Notes: generated by a model not told the origin, from the letters alone. A DNA stretch of 64,000 nt from Muscardinus avellanarius (GCA_963383645.1 OY726561.1:137695227-137759226); one strand, 5' to 3'; counted from the stretch's first letter, positions 9,507-19,194 are shown. Program-made: numbers and translations.

Positions 9507-9835
9507 CGCCAATTAAGCAGAGGCTGCTTGCCAAGCCAAAGTATTTACATAGGTGTCCATAAAAGTTTGAACCGACTCCTATTTATAAAGTTTTAGGAAA
9601 AATATGTCTTTAAAGGAGAGTACATCGCTAAATAAGATCTCTGGCTGGTGTATGTTCCTTGGAAAATTGGCAACGGACTATCACATTTACAGATTCTAAT
9701 TCTTTCAAGAGTCGAGGTTCCCACTCTTGTCTACCCCTCCTTACTTACCTGGTCACGTCTATAGGACTCATTTAAGAACTTCCTGTATCTTTTCCTTATA
9801 TACCCTCCAAGTTCATAATGCTGCTCCATGCCTAT
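9507..9835. repeat. Duplicated block, copy 1 (contains exon 3)
   Basis: The sequence from ccaattaagcagaggctg through exon 3 is paralogous to 10345-10660. The two are about 80-85% alike by eye across the 230 intronic bases next to the exon and much less across the exon itself. Confidence 0.85.
9749..9835 (-). CDS. ACP3: ACP3 exon 3
   Basis: This is an 87-bp, phase-0 exon of 29 codons. The acceptor is ctcctgtag before ATAGGCATGG and the donor is GACCAG followed by gtaagtaagg, close to consensus. The peptide begins I-G-M-E-Q-H-Y-E-L-G-G-Y and ends S-Y-R-R-D-Q, mature residues 41-69. N62-E-S matches a conserved N-glycosylation site. A degenerate duplicate of this exon lies upstream in gene sense at 10587-10660. 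Confidence 0.96.
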
Positions 9836-10231
9836 CTACAGGAGAAAAGAAAAGCAAAAATTAGCGCGGGTGGGCACGAGCCATTTCATCACTAAAGTCT
9901 GCCTCCTCTCCTTGTTGTCTATGTGGCGTGAACGAGGTGCGCTTCGAGAGTTCCACAATCACAAAACATATTTAAATGAAAACTGGAAGAAGAAGAAAAA
10001 AAGAGCTGCAGCCTTTCATTACTGGGGCGTCTAGACAACTGGTTTATCTCCATCAGCATTTGACACAGAGGCTTGGACATTGTGTGCAGTTAGTTGGAAG
10101 GTAGCGGTTGGTCTGAGTCAACGCTTCATTTTTGGTGTAGAAGCGGATCTATGATGGGAAGCACGCAGAGGTCGACCAGTTGGCAGGAATTTCCTGGATA
10201 AAATTCAACCACTGGATTCAACCACTTTACA
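9836..10231. other. Intron 2 sequence, nothing recognised
   Basis: I see no gene or repeat. It separates exon 3 from the second copy of the duplicated block. Confidence 0.5.
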
Positions 10232-10270
10232 CTGGTAGAAGGTCCCTGGGCTCAATCCCTAGTACTACAA

Positions 10271-10305
<35 letters not shown>

Positions 10306-10315
10306 ATATTAATAA
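10232..10315 (+). mobile_element. B1-dID 3' fragment with (AATA)n tail
   Basis: Only actggtagaaggtccctggg to ccctagtactac remains, followed by about 45 bases of aata repeat. It forms the left edge of copy 2 of the exon 3 duplication. Confidence 0.8.
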
Positions 10316-10344
10316 TAAAAATTATAAAATAAAATAAACTGATA

Positions 10345-10660
10345 CCAATTAAGTAGAGGCTACTTATCAAGCCAAAGTATTTATATTGGTGTCCCTAAAA
10401 GTTTGAACCGACTCTTATTTATAAAGTTTTAGGAAATACATAAAATCTTTCAAGAAGAGTACATTTGTAAACAAGATCTCTGGTTGATATATATTCCTTG
10501 GCAAACTGAGAATGTACTATTACATTCACAGATTTTAATTCTTTTAAGGGTCAATATTTTATTCTAGTCTATTTTTTCCAAGTAACCTTTACACCTTCTA
10601 GTGTAGTAAATGATTTATTATCTGCACAATTCATTTATGACCAGTTCATAAGAGATTAGT
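10345..10660. repeat. Duplicated block, copy 2
   Basis: This is paralogous to 9507-9820. Shared strings include aagccaaagtatttat, aaaagtttgaaccgactc and tttataaagttttaggaaa in the same order and spacing. Confidence 0.85.
10587..10660 (-). pseudogene. Decayed duplicate of ACP3 exon 3
   Basis: On the minus strand, colinear with exon 3, this stretch keeps TTATGAACT near its start and an AAG/gttact at the donor position (10587/10586). The rest is heavily substituted, with an in-frame stop soon after the conserved TTATGAACT. The expected acceptor position reads poorly. It lies between true exons 2 and 3 and is not expected to be spliced in. The call rests on colinearity with the well-matched intronic flank. 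Confidence 0.6.
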
Positions 10661-10676
10661 TTTTTATGTATGTGTA

Positions 10677-10880
10677 GTAGTGGGTATTGAATCCAGGGGC
10701 ATTCTACCTCCAAGCTACATCGCTGGCCCTATTTTATTTTTTTGAAACAGAGTTTCACTAGTTTTTTGAGTTTCCCTACTTGCTGGGGCTATCCCCAAAC
10801 CTGTGATCCTCCTTTCTCAACCTCCCAAGTACTGAGATTACAAACTCTACCTCCCAAGTACTGGGATTATAAGCATGAGC
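10677..10880 (-). mobile_element. B1-dID SINE, minus, with internal duplication
   Basis: It runs from gtgggtattgaatccagggg to ggattataagcatgagcc. The segment cctcccaagtactg(a/g)gatta occurs twice in tandem. Confidence 0.87.
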
Positions 10881-11057
10881 CAAGATGACAGAGTAAGGGC
10901 TAAGATTAAAGTATTTTGCAAAAAGGGCAGCTTGTGGACCAGCGGTGTTGGCCATTACTTGGAATGGTGTTAGAAATTGAATTCTTGGAAGCTGAAAAGC
11001 CAAAGGACTGGCTTCTGAGTATTTTCTGGTTCTCTTTAGTTTTTCTTTCTTTTCTTT

Positions 11058-11248
11058 TTGGCATTGAGGGTTGAATCCAGAATCAGTCTACCTCTAAACT
11101 ATACCCTCTGCCCAAGTTTATTTCTTATTTGGAGATAGGGGTCTCACTAGGTTGCCGAGAGCCTCACTAAATTTCTGAGGCTGGCTTTGAACCTGTGATC
11201 CTCCTGTCTCAGCCTCCCAAGTACTGGGATTACAAGTGTGTGTCTCAT
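11058..11248 (-). mobile_element. B1-dID SINE, minus
   Basis: It runs from ggcattgagggttgaatcca to ggattacaagtgtgtg, lacking the GC-rich 5' end. Confidence 0.87.
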
Positions 11249-11293
11249 TAGAATGCCCTGCCTCTCCTTAGCGTTTCTAAATTCATACACCTA

Positions 11294-11518
11294 AGCCAGG
11301 TGGGCTGGCGCACGCTTGTAATCCCAGTACTTGGGAGGCTGAGACAGGAGGATCACAGTTCATGGGCAGCCACAACTTAGTGAGGACTTCTGCAAGTTAG
11401 TGAGACCTTGTTTCAAAATAAAGAATATAAAACACGGCTGGGGTGTAGCTCAGAAGTAGAATGGCCCTGGGTTCAATCCCCAGTACTGCAAACAAACAAA
11501 CAAACAAACAAACAAACA
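11294..11518 (+). mobile_element. B1-dID SINE with (CAAA)n tail
   Basis: It runs from aagccaggtgggctggcgca to caatccccagtactg, followed by seven or so caaa units. It lies 140 bases beyond the exon 2 donor. Confidence 0.92.
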
Positions 11519-11657
11519 ACTCAAACATCTTTTGTTGTCCATGTACAACTCGTGTGTCAATAAAGCCAACAGGGTAAAAGAACATCAAAGCAATGGGTAT
11601 TCTATGTGGATTTCCCTGGAGACTCACTGATGACCTTTAGTGGACAATCCAACCAAC

Positions 11658-11753
11658 CTGGGTGAGTTGGCCAAATCCCTGTGGCCACGAGGATTCCTTA
11701 ATAGGGTCGTTGGGAAAGGTTTCGATGGGACTTCGGTCTCCATGCCGGAACAC
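11658..11753 (-). CDS. ACP3: ACP3 exon 2 (catalytic RHGDRSP)
   Basis: This is a 96-bp, phase-0 exon of 32 codons. The acceptor is ccatttccag before GTGTTCCGG and the donor is ACCCAG followed by gttggt, a weak donor. The peptide [14 protein letters not shown] carries the histidine acid phosphatase signature R-H-G-x-R-x-P. His12 is the phospho-acceptor and Arg11 and Arg15 bind phosphate (mature numbering). It continues [18 protein letters not shown]. Skipping the exon would keep frame but delete the active site. Oppositely oriented SINEs flank it at about 170-190 bases. Confidence 0.98.
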
Positions 11754-11944
11754 CTGGAAATGGATGGGAGACGGGAACGTGACATATTGTACGAGGCGTT
11801 TTTTCTGCTCGTCACTATAGAATTTCTTCCAAACCAGGGGGTGCCCAACCTTGGCTGCCCACTGTGGGGATAACCTGGGGAGTATTAGCAAATGCTGAGG
11901 ACTAGGTTCTACACCCTGGTGAGTGTGTGTCATGTGCGTGTGTG

Positions 11945-12124
11945 TTACTGGGGGTAGAGCAACCCAGGGGCATTCTACCTCTGAGCTCCACCCCCAGCCC
12001 CATTTTATTCTACCTTTATTTTGAAACAGGGTTTCACTGAGTTGCTGGGATTGGCCTTGATCCTGCGATCCTCTGTGTCAGCCTCCCAAATACTGGGATT
12101 ACACGCATGAGCCACTGTACTTGG
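11945..12124 (-). mobile_element. B1-dID SINE, minus
   Basis: It runs from ttactgggggtagagcaacc to gagccactgtacttgg. It forms an inverted pair with the SINE on the other side of exon 2. Confidence 0.9.
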
Positions 12125-12432
12125 ATGGTGAGCCTGGTTTCAATACTGGAGTTTGACCAGAGGACCAGAATTTTTTAAATCTCCCCAAAGAAAGAGCAGG
12201 CTCAGAACCACAGTTCTTGGCTCATTCCTATGTTTCCTGCGTTTTAGGTAATGTTAGAATGAAGAGGATCAGTCACTAGAAGGTGGATGATACTTACATG
12301 GAGATAGGCTTGCATATCAGGGAGGGTAGGAAGGAAAACAAGGCTTACAAAGTCACTCTATGGTAGACAGAAGTATTCCTCCCTTAATTATGATTACAGT
12401 AAGAATGGTGTTAAAATTTACAGATAATGAAA
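12125..12432. other. Intron 1 sequence, nothing recognised
   Basis: I see no gene, RNA or clear repeat. Confidence 0.5.
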
Positions 12433-12588
12433 TAATGGACAGGAGGACTGTAGGTTTGAGGCCAGCCTCAGCAATTTAGTGAGACCCTTAGCAACTCAGT
12501 GAGACCCTTTTAAAATACAACAGGCTAGAGGTGTGGCTTAGTGGTAGAATGCTCCTGAGTTCAATTCCTAGTACCAAAAAAAAAAAAG
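12433..12588 (+). mobile_element. B1-dID SINE, 5' truncated
   Basis: It begins atggacaggaggactgtagg and ends caattcctagtacc plus poly-A. Confidence 0.87.
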
Positions 12589-12680
12589 GCTTTTAAGTCA
12601 CACATTAAATTTACGAACAGTTTGCACCACTCGTAGAAGAACAGAGGTAAAGGAATTAAAGAGAGGGAGATCATGAAAGA

Positions 12681-12912
12681 TGGCCGGGCGTGGTGGTGCA
12701 CACTTGAAATCCCAGTATTCAGGAGGCTAAGACAGGAGTGTCAGGTTTGAGGCCAGCCTCAGCTACTTAGTGAGGCCCTCTGCAACTTAGTGAGACCTTG
12801 TTTCAAAAGAAAGAATAAAAAATAGGGCTGGGGGTGTAGCTTAGAGGTAGAATGACCCTGGGTTCCATCCCCAGTTATCACAAGGAAAAAAGAAAAAAGA
12901 AAAAAGAAAAAG
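12681..12912 (+). mobile_element. B1-dID SINE, full length
   Basis: It runs from ggccgggcgtggtggtgcac to ccatccccagttatcac, then an aaaaag-rich tail. Confidence 0.92.
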
Positions 12913-13047
12913 ATTAGGAAAGCTGATTCTTGGTAACTGAATACTATGCTTCTGGGTTTTTGTGGATTTCATGCTATTTTCATAGCTCACTTCTCTTTGG
13001 GAAGGAAATGTGGACTTTTGGAATCTTGATACTTTGATTCTTTATTT

Positions 13048-13532
13048 TTATTTTTTTGGTACTGGCGATTGAACCCAGGGGCATTCTACCTCTGAACTAC
13101 AATCCCAGTCCTATTTCTTTTTCTCTTTCTTCCTTCCTTTCTTTCTTTCTTTCTTTCTTTCTTTTTTTTTTTTTTTTTTTTTGCGGCTCTAGAGATGGAA
13201 CCCAGGGGCATTTGACCTCCGAGCTACACCCCCTGCCCTATTTTTTATTCTTTATTTTGAAACCGGGTCTCACTGAGTTGCAGAGGGCCTCACTAAGTAG
13301 CCGAGGCTGTCTGCAAACCATGATCCTCCAGGTCTCAGCCTCCTGAATGCTGGGATGACAAGCGTGCGCCACCACACCTGGCTCCTATTTCTTATTTTTA
13401 TTTTGAAACAGGGTCTCGCTGGGTTGATGAGAGACTCACCACTTGCTGAGTCTGGCCTTTAACCTGTGATCCTCCTGTCTCAGCCTCCAAGTATTGGGAT
13501 GACAGGCATGTGCCACCAAGTTTGGCTGGTAC
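13048..13532 (-). mobile_element. B1-dID SINE, minus, split by another copy
   Basis: The ID half is at 13048-13118 (ttggtactggcgattgaacc) and the left half resumes at about 13385-13532, ending caccaagtttggctgg. The inner copy and its tail lie between. Confidence 0.87.
13128..13384 (-). mobile_element. B1-dID SINE, minus, nested, with (TTTC)n tail
   Basis: A ttcc/tttc microsatellite and poly-T at 13128-13182 are followed by gcggctctagagatggaacc and end cgccaccacacctggct. Confidence 0.9.
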
Positions 13533-13712
13533 TTTGATTCTTAATATACTTTCAGAGTAGGATATTAAGCTAAGCACCCACACAGGTATTTTATAAGCAA
13601 AGGATAAAGAAAAACATCCAAGAAGTATGAGATGATTTGCAGTGATGTCAGCAAATATTTTTAATAGAGAAGAGGCTGCAAACACTTTGCTTAAAAAAAA
13701 AAAAAACAACTT

Positions 13713-13903
13713 TTGTACTGGGGATTGAACCCAGGGGCATTCTACCTCTGAGCTTTACTCCCAGGCCTTTTGTTTAGTTTTTGTTTTGAAACAGGGTCCT
13801 GCTAGTTTTCTGAGGGTCTTGCTAAATTGTTGAGGCTATCTTTGAACCTGCAACCCTCCTGTCCCAGCTCCTAAGTATTGGGATCACAGGCATGCTCAGC
13901 TAA
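13713..13903 (-). mobile_element. B1-dID SINE, minus
   Basis: It runs from ttttgtactggggattgaac to atcacaggcatgctcagct. Confidence 0.9.
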
Positions 13904-13980
13904 CACTTTGCTCTGTCTGAGATTACCTGTACCTGTTGTCTGCAGTCGCTGGCTATGATGTTCCATTGAAAAGGAAGCCA

Positions 13981-14215
13981 AGCCGGGCGTGGTGGTACAC
14001 ACTTGTCATCCCCGCGCTTGGGAGGCTGAGACAGGAGGATCACCCAGGTTCGAAGCCAGCCTCAGCTACTTAGTGAGGCTCTCAGCAACTTTGTGAGACC
14101 CTGTTTCCAAATAAAGTATAAAAAAGGTCTGGGAGTATAGCCTGGAGGTAGAAAGCCCCTGGGTTCCACCCCTAGTACCACCACAAAAAAAAAAAAAAGA
14201 AAAAAGAAAAGAAAA
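13981..14215 (+). mobile_element. B1-dID SINE with clear target duplication
   Basis: It is full length with a poly-A/AAAAG tail. aaaaggaagccaagc is present on both sides. Confidence 0.95.
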
Positions 14216-14400
14216 GGAAGCCAAGCAGCTGCTCTATTGAAACCCAGTACAACACAGTAGACAGGGAATGAGGAACAGTTTCAAAACTAGTTATCATCAG
14301 AAGGAATTCCAGGACAGTGAGAGAGATTTCTTTAAAGACCTGGGCTGTAGTTCTGGTTATCTAAAGGAAACCTTTCATAGCCTAAGCCAGCGAGAAATTA

Positions 14401-14599
14401 TTATTATTATTTTTTTGGAGGTACTGGGGTTCCTGGAAGCCCTTCTATCTCCGGACTACACTCCCAGACCTATTTTTACATTTTTATTTGGAAACAGGGT
14501 CTCCTAAGCCAGCGCGCGCGGCTGGCTTCGAACCTGCGCGATCCTCCTGTCTCTGCCTCCCAAGCGCGGGGATGACAAGCGTGCGCCACCACGCCCGGC
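14401..14599 (-). mobile_element. B1-dID SINE, young short subtype, minus
   Basis: It contains gttcctggaagcccttctat and the hairpin ccagcgcgcgcggctgg. The target duplication gccagcgagaaatta is perfect on both sides. Confidence 0.95.
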
Positions 14600-14614
14600 G
14601 CCAGCGAGAAATTA

Positions 14615-15158
14615 AAACCTCAGCAGAAGTGAGGTGAAACTTCAGTGAAGGAATCACTTCCATTGACATTGTATACCTATGTGAGACTACCAGGGCTAAC
14701 CTCAACATCACAAAAGGGGGAGAGTGGGGAGGGAGCCCGGGGAAAGCCCACCAAGTGCTGTGTGCATCTAGGTCACCATTACCATGAAATACATTATGAT
14801 GGGACTATAATGCACCAATAAAATCATATCTATAGATGCTCAGCAAAACAGGCTACAGAAAACAGAGGGGTAGCAGTGTACTGGATCGTAAGAAAATCAA
14901 GCAAGGAAATCTGGCTGGAAATGGCTCCATCCCAGCAGGAAGACTATTCCTTGTGAGCGTCTACTGTTTACTAGTCCTAAGAGATGCTTGGTCATGCTCA
15001 GGCATTACCAAGCTAACCATTACTGCCTCTCTTTCCACAGTCAAAACACAGTTTAGACGCTCAATTTCAAGTTCTTGAGCAACTTACATTCCAAGATCTG
15101 AGTGTCTGAAGTTGCTCAATGGGTTTGGTAGATTACTTGCCCCCTCTTGCTTATTTTC
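14615..15158. other. Intron 1 sequence, nothing recognised
   Basis: I see no identifiable element. A chance open frame spans 14836-15078. Confidence 0.5.
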
Positions 15159-15357
15159 CAGGGTTTCTCAACCCCAGGACTGCTAATGTTTTTTGGGGGG
15201 CTGGATGATAATCACAGGAGCTGTCCTGTGCATCGTAGGAGGAAGAGCCGAGCATGACCTCCACTCACTAGATGCCAACAGCATCCCCCCATTTGACAAC
15301 CTAAAGGCCAACGTCCCTGGGGGGCAAATCCCCCTCCCCACCCCCACCGAGAGCCAC
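15159..15357 (+). mobile_element. MER20 DNA transposon (hAT-Charlie)
   Basis: The left terminus cagggtttctcaaccccagg, the internal gctgtcctgtgcatcgtagg and cactagatgccaacagcat, and the near-end ccctggggggcaaatccccc all follow MER20 order. The right end is degenerate (ccgagagccac). MER20 copies have been reported as enhancers in placental reproductive tissue, which is why one inside ACP3 intron 1 is worth noting. Confidence 0.85.
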
Positions 15358-15484
15358 AGAGTCGACCCAAGAGAAGTCAGATGAGAGACATTGGGCTAAA
15401 ATAATTCACAATGCTTCCTACCACTCCATAAATCATAAATTCACAAAATCACAAATTCCTACCAGTACAACCATTGTCCCCCAA

Positions 15485-15662
15485 CATTTCCTGGGCACTT
15501 GCTTTGTCCTGGAAAGTGCTAAGTGCCTCTCCTACTCTGAATACTCTCATCAATTCTACGAAGCAGCTACTGGTAGTACTTCCCATCCACCAGTGAGGAA
15601 ACTGGCCTTACTTAAGTGACCTTAGTCAAGCTCACTTAGCACTGAAGAGGCAGTGCTCACTG
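15485..15662 (-). mobile_element. MIR SINE (ancient), minus orientation
   Basis: The blocks tgggcacttgctttgtcctgg, tacttcccatccaccagtgagg and taagtgaccttagtcaagctcac follow the reverse-complement MIR core. Confidence 0.75.
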
Positions 15663-15727
15663 GATATGGGGCTGTCTCCCACCCACTCTCTTGTTTTTTT
15701 CTGTTTTTGTTTTTGTTTTGTGTGTAT

Positions 15728-15830
15728 GGGGGTCCGGTATTAGGGACTGAACCTAAGGGTGCTCTACCTCCAAGCTACATCCTCAAGCCTTATTTTTAGT
15801 TTGAAACAGGGTCTCAGCCTCTCAGGAACC
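15728..15830 (-). mobile_element. B1-dID SINE fragment, minus
   Basis: It contains ggtattagggactgaacc through tttgaaacagggtctcagcc. The left half is missing. Confidence 0.8.
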
Positions 15831-15852
15831 TCTCATTACTAAGAACACTGGC

Positions 15853-16044
15853 ACCCGGGTGTGGTGGTCCATGCCTGTAATCACAGTACATGGGAGGCTA
15901 AAACAGGAGGATTGAAGATTTGAAGACAGCCTCAGCAAGTAGTGAGACTCTTACCAATCTAGCGAGGCTCTGTTTCAAAATATATCAGGCTGGGGGTGTG
16001 GCTTGGAGGTACAGTGTCTCAGAGTTCAATCCCCAGTATCAACA
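15853..16044 (+). mobile_element. B1-dID SINE
   Basis: It runs from acccgggtgtggtggtccat to caatccccagtatc. Confidence 0.9.
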
Positions 16045-16173
16045 GTAAAATAAAGTAAATAAAATAACGACAGGTTCTATTTTCTACATTCAGACTTCTG
16101 CCTACAAAGACTGATCTGAGACTTGAGGATTTTTGACTACTCTTCTATTTTTCTTATAATTAATTAATTAAAC

Positions 16174-16352
16174 TTGTGGTGCTGGGTATTGAACCCGTGG
16201 GCATTCTACCTCTGGGCTACACCTCCAGCCCTATATTTGTTCTTTATTTGGAAACGGCCTCACTAAGTTTGTCGAAGCTGGCCTTGGACCTGCAATCCTC
16301 TTGCCTTAGCCTCGCAAATACTGGATTACAGGTGTACACCACACACTCCGCT
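16174..16352 (-). mobile_element. B1-dID SINE, minus
   Basis: It runs from gtggtgctgggtattgaacc to acaccacacactccgct. Confidence 0.9.
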
Positions 16353-16475
16353 TTTCAACACTTCTAAAAGTTCTCTTTTCCTGGAACGTGTGCATGATCC
16401 TGCCGTATCACAAAAACCTAAAAAACAACCCCAAGGACATGGTCTATGATTTATTTTTATTTAAAAAATAAAATT

Positions 16476-16693
16476 GAGAACCAGGTGTGGCAGGGCAGAC
16501 CCATAACCTCAGCTCCTTTAGAGGCTGAAGCAGGGGAATGGTAGATTTGAGACCAGTCAGAGAAATCTTAAAGGCTCCTATCTCAAGGTAAAAAAAAAAA
16601 AAAAAAAAAAAAAAAAGGGTTAGAGCCAAAACTGAGTGGTAGAGTGCTTGCCAAGTACGTGCAAGGCCTTGGGTTCAATCACCACTATTGCAG
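16476..16693 (+). mobile_element. Older B1-dID SINE with complete ID half
   Basis: The right half keeps gagtgcttgccaagtacgtg and aaggccttgggttcaatc, segments deleted in the common dID form. It is therefore an ancestral-type dimer, with a 28-base A linker. Confidence 0.8.
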
Positions 16694-16918
16694 TAAAATA
16701 ATAAATTAATAAATTAAACATGCAACGAAATGGCAGAATGGCCTGAGACAAAACAAAACAAAAGCAAACCAAGAACACAAGTGTGGTCACCTTAGCAGAG
16801 TGATTTGAGGAGGAGAGAGGAGGATACCAGGAAATGGTCATGACACCGGGGCAAGCTTTCCTCACTCTCACCTCTATCTAGAAAAAATTATACTCCCTTG
16901 TGACTTGTTAACCTTTTT

Positions 16919-17092
16919 AACTGGGAATTGAACCCAATGGCATTCTATCTCAAAACTATGCTCCCAGTCCTTTTTATTTTCTTATTTTGAAACAGGGTCT
17001 CATTGAGTTGCTGAGGCTGGTCTTGAACCTACGATCCTCCTGCCTTGGCCTCCCAAGTACTAGGATTACAGGTGTGCACCACCACACCTGGC
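16919..17092 (-). mobile_element. B1-dID SINE, minus
   Basis: It runs from actgggaattgaacccaatg to accaccacacctggct. Confidence 0.9.
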
Positions 17093-17173
17093 TGATTTGA
17101 GTAGATTTTGAGTGTTTCTACTCTGTTGTGAACACTCTGGGCCTGGATATCAAGGAGCATGTGCATGCGTGAA

Positions 17174-17175
<2 letters not shown>

Positions 17176-17219
<44 letters not shown>

Positions 17220-17229
17220 CGCGCGCACG
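17176..17229 (+). repeat. (GT)n(GC)n microsatellite
   Basis: About 36 bases of GT repeat pass into gcgcgcgcgcgc, an alternating purine-pyrimidine run with Z-DNA potential. This one does not touch a SINE end. Confidence 0.95.
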
Positions 17230-17526
17230 CCCATGTGTACAGTTGGTATATCTTGACCTTCTGGAGTTTAGCACTTGAGCCGTGGCCTGGGATTACGTCT
17301 CGGCATTCTTATGTGTATGGTAGGGTAAAGTTCTTAACTGCTGCTCTACCCAACTCATGGCCTTTGTCCCAGTCTAGCAAGCCTACTTAGGAAATCCTTT
17401 AGAAACCTAAAAGTGCATTGTTAGTAGTCAGGTTTATTTTTGTAGTACTAGTGGTAATTGCAATAAAAAGACATCTAAGATGATAGCAATGGTACCTTAC
17501 GCTTCCATAACTCTTTGTGCTTTATA
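17230..17526. other. Intron 1 sequence, nothing recognised
   Basis: I see no gene or repeat between the GT/GC tract and the long pyrimidine tract. Confidence 0.5.
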
Positions 17527-17808
17527 AGAATCCCCTTCCTTCTTCCTTCCTTCCTTCCTCTTTCTCTCTCTCCCTCCCTTCCTTCCTTTCTTCCTTCCTC
17601 CTTCCCTCTCTCCCTTCCTTCCTTCCTCCTTCCCTCTCTCCCTCCCTTCCTTCCTTCCTTCCTCCTTCCCTCTCTCCCTCCCTCCCTCCCTTCCTTCCTT
17701 CCTTCCTTCCTTCCTTCCTTCCTTCCTTCCTTCCTTCCTCCTTCCCTCTCTCCCTTCCTTCCTTCCTTCCTCCTTCCCTCTCTCCCTCCCTCCCTCCCTT
17801 CCTTCCTC
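17527..17808. repeat. 280-bp polypyrimidine tract with higher-order repeat
   Basis: The plus strand is C and T only. TTCC tetranucleotides alternate with a recurring cctccttccctctctccc module seen several times at irregular spacing. Long open frames on both strands here are artefacts of the repeat. Confidence 0.95.
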
Positions 17809-17810
17809 CC

Positions 17811-17984
17811 ATACTGGGGATAGAATCCAGGGACATTTTACCTCCAAGCTATACTTTCAGCCTTTTTTAATGTTTAATTTTGAAACAGGGTCATTCTAGT
17901 CGCTGAGGCTGGCCATGAACCTGTGATCCTCTAGTCTCAGCCTCCCAGTACTGGGATTACAGGCCTGTACCACCACCTGGCTAC
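17811..17984 (-). mobile_element. B1-dID SINE, minus
   Basis: It runs from atactggggatagaatccag to tgtaccaccacctggct. The pyrimidine tract sits where its tail should be. Confidence 0.9.
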
Positions 17985-18011
17985 TATATTACTTAATGAG
18001 TACAGGTGTGG

Positions 18012-18188
18012 GCGGGTCTGGAGACTGAACCCAGAGGCTTTCTTCCCCTAGCTACCCCCCCCCACCGCCCTATTGTATTCTTTATTTTGGAACCGGGTCT
18101 CACTAGTTTGTGGGGGTCCTCACTTTGTTTCCAGTTTGCCACAAACCTGCGATCCTCCTGTCTCGACCTCTCAAGTACTGGGATTACT
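18012..18188 (-). mobile_element. B1-dID SINE, minus, 5' end missing
   Basis: It runs from gcgggtctggagactgaacc to tcaagtactgggattac. Confidence 0.87.
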
Positions 18189-18392
18189 CTACTATATTAT
18201 TTTAAATCCTCTTTGCCCATGGATTGATTTCTCCTGAGAGAAGAAAATAAAATGGGCTTTTATTAATGATAATCTTTGTGCATGGAGAGATTTTCAAGAC
18301 TTAGAATGTGCTCTAAAATAAAAAAAGTGGAACTTAATCTCAAGAGCCAAGGTCCCTTCCAGGATTCCCAGAGTCATCCCAAAGCGTGCGGA

Positions 18393-18418
18393 CACACACA
18401 CACACACACACACACACA
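18393..18418 (+). repeat. (CA)n microsatellite
   Basis: This is a 26-base perfect CA repeat, not attached to a SINE end. Confidence 0.95.
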
Positions 18419-18723
18419 GTCTGGACAGAATGCTGGTGGAGAGTGAGCCTTCTGGGTATAAAGGGAAGCAGTGTGACAGCGCACCTACGCTCACCGTGAG
18501 GAAAGTCGGACAGGACTAACAAGACTTCTCTGTGGCCCAGGAAGAGCGAGAGGCCTTCAAGAAAGGGAAGTGGTGTAGACTGCGCGTTATGTTGTGTGCG
18601 AGCCGCACGGCACAGCAGAATAGGCCTGGCTTCCAGGGGCGGAGGCCGGCTTCGAAGGCCTTGCCCTGACCAGGCCAACTCCGTGACCCTGGGGAAATGG
18701 GTTCTCTGAAAGTTCTGCACGCT
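18419..18723. other. Intron 1 sequence, possible MIR trace at the end
   Basis: It is mostly unrecognised. About 18650-18712 (aggccaactccgtgaccctggggaaa) faintly follows the MIR core in plus orientation. Confidence 0.35.
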
Positions 18724-18908
18724 CAGCCTGGTGTGGTGGCTCGTGTCTGGAATCCTAGGACTTGGGAGGCTGAGATAGGAGGCTTGCAGGTCTGTGGCCA
18801 GCCTCAGCGGCTTAGTAAGACCTTCTTTATATAAAAAAAATTTAAAATAGGGCTGGGGGTATATCTCGGGGGTAGAATGCCCCCTGGGTTCAACCCCTAG
18901 CGCCACAA
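18724..18908 (+). mobile_element. B1-dID SINE
   Basis: It runs from tcagcctggtgtggtggctc to caacccctagcgccac. Confidence 0.9.
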
Positions 18909-18944
18909 AGGAAAAACAAGAAAGAAACACCTCTATTATCTTTC

Positions 18945-18948
<4 letters not shown>

Positions 18949-18984
<36 letters not shown>

Positions 18985-19150
18985 GCTGGGGATTGAACCT
19001 AGGTGCTGTATACCTCTTAGCTATACCCTGAGTCCTTTTTCAATTTTCTAAAACAGGGTCTCAGGTTGTTCAGTCTCCCTAAATTGCTAAGGCTGGCCTC
19101 AAACCTGTGATCCTCCTGTCTCAATTTCCCAAGTGTCACTATGCCTAGCT
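18949..19150 (-). mobile_element. B1-dID SINE, minus, with (GT)n at its 3' end
   Basis: A 34-base GT repeat is followed by ttgctggggattgaacctag and ends tcactatgcctagctc. Confidence 0.88.
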
Positions 19151-19168
19151 CATCACCCCTCATTTAAA

Positions 19169-19194
19169 AAAAAAAAAATATATATATATATTTA

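Noticed and set aside
15193..15384. 63-codon open frame in ACP3 intron 1
   Set aside because: It lies entirely within a MER20 element and has no coding character.
17497..17870. Open frames of over 100 codons on both strands rich in Ser/Pro/Leu or Gly/Arg/Glu/Lys
   Set aside because: They are translations of a pure polypyrimidine/polypurine simple repeat. No start context, domain or splice evidence is present.
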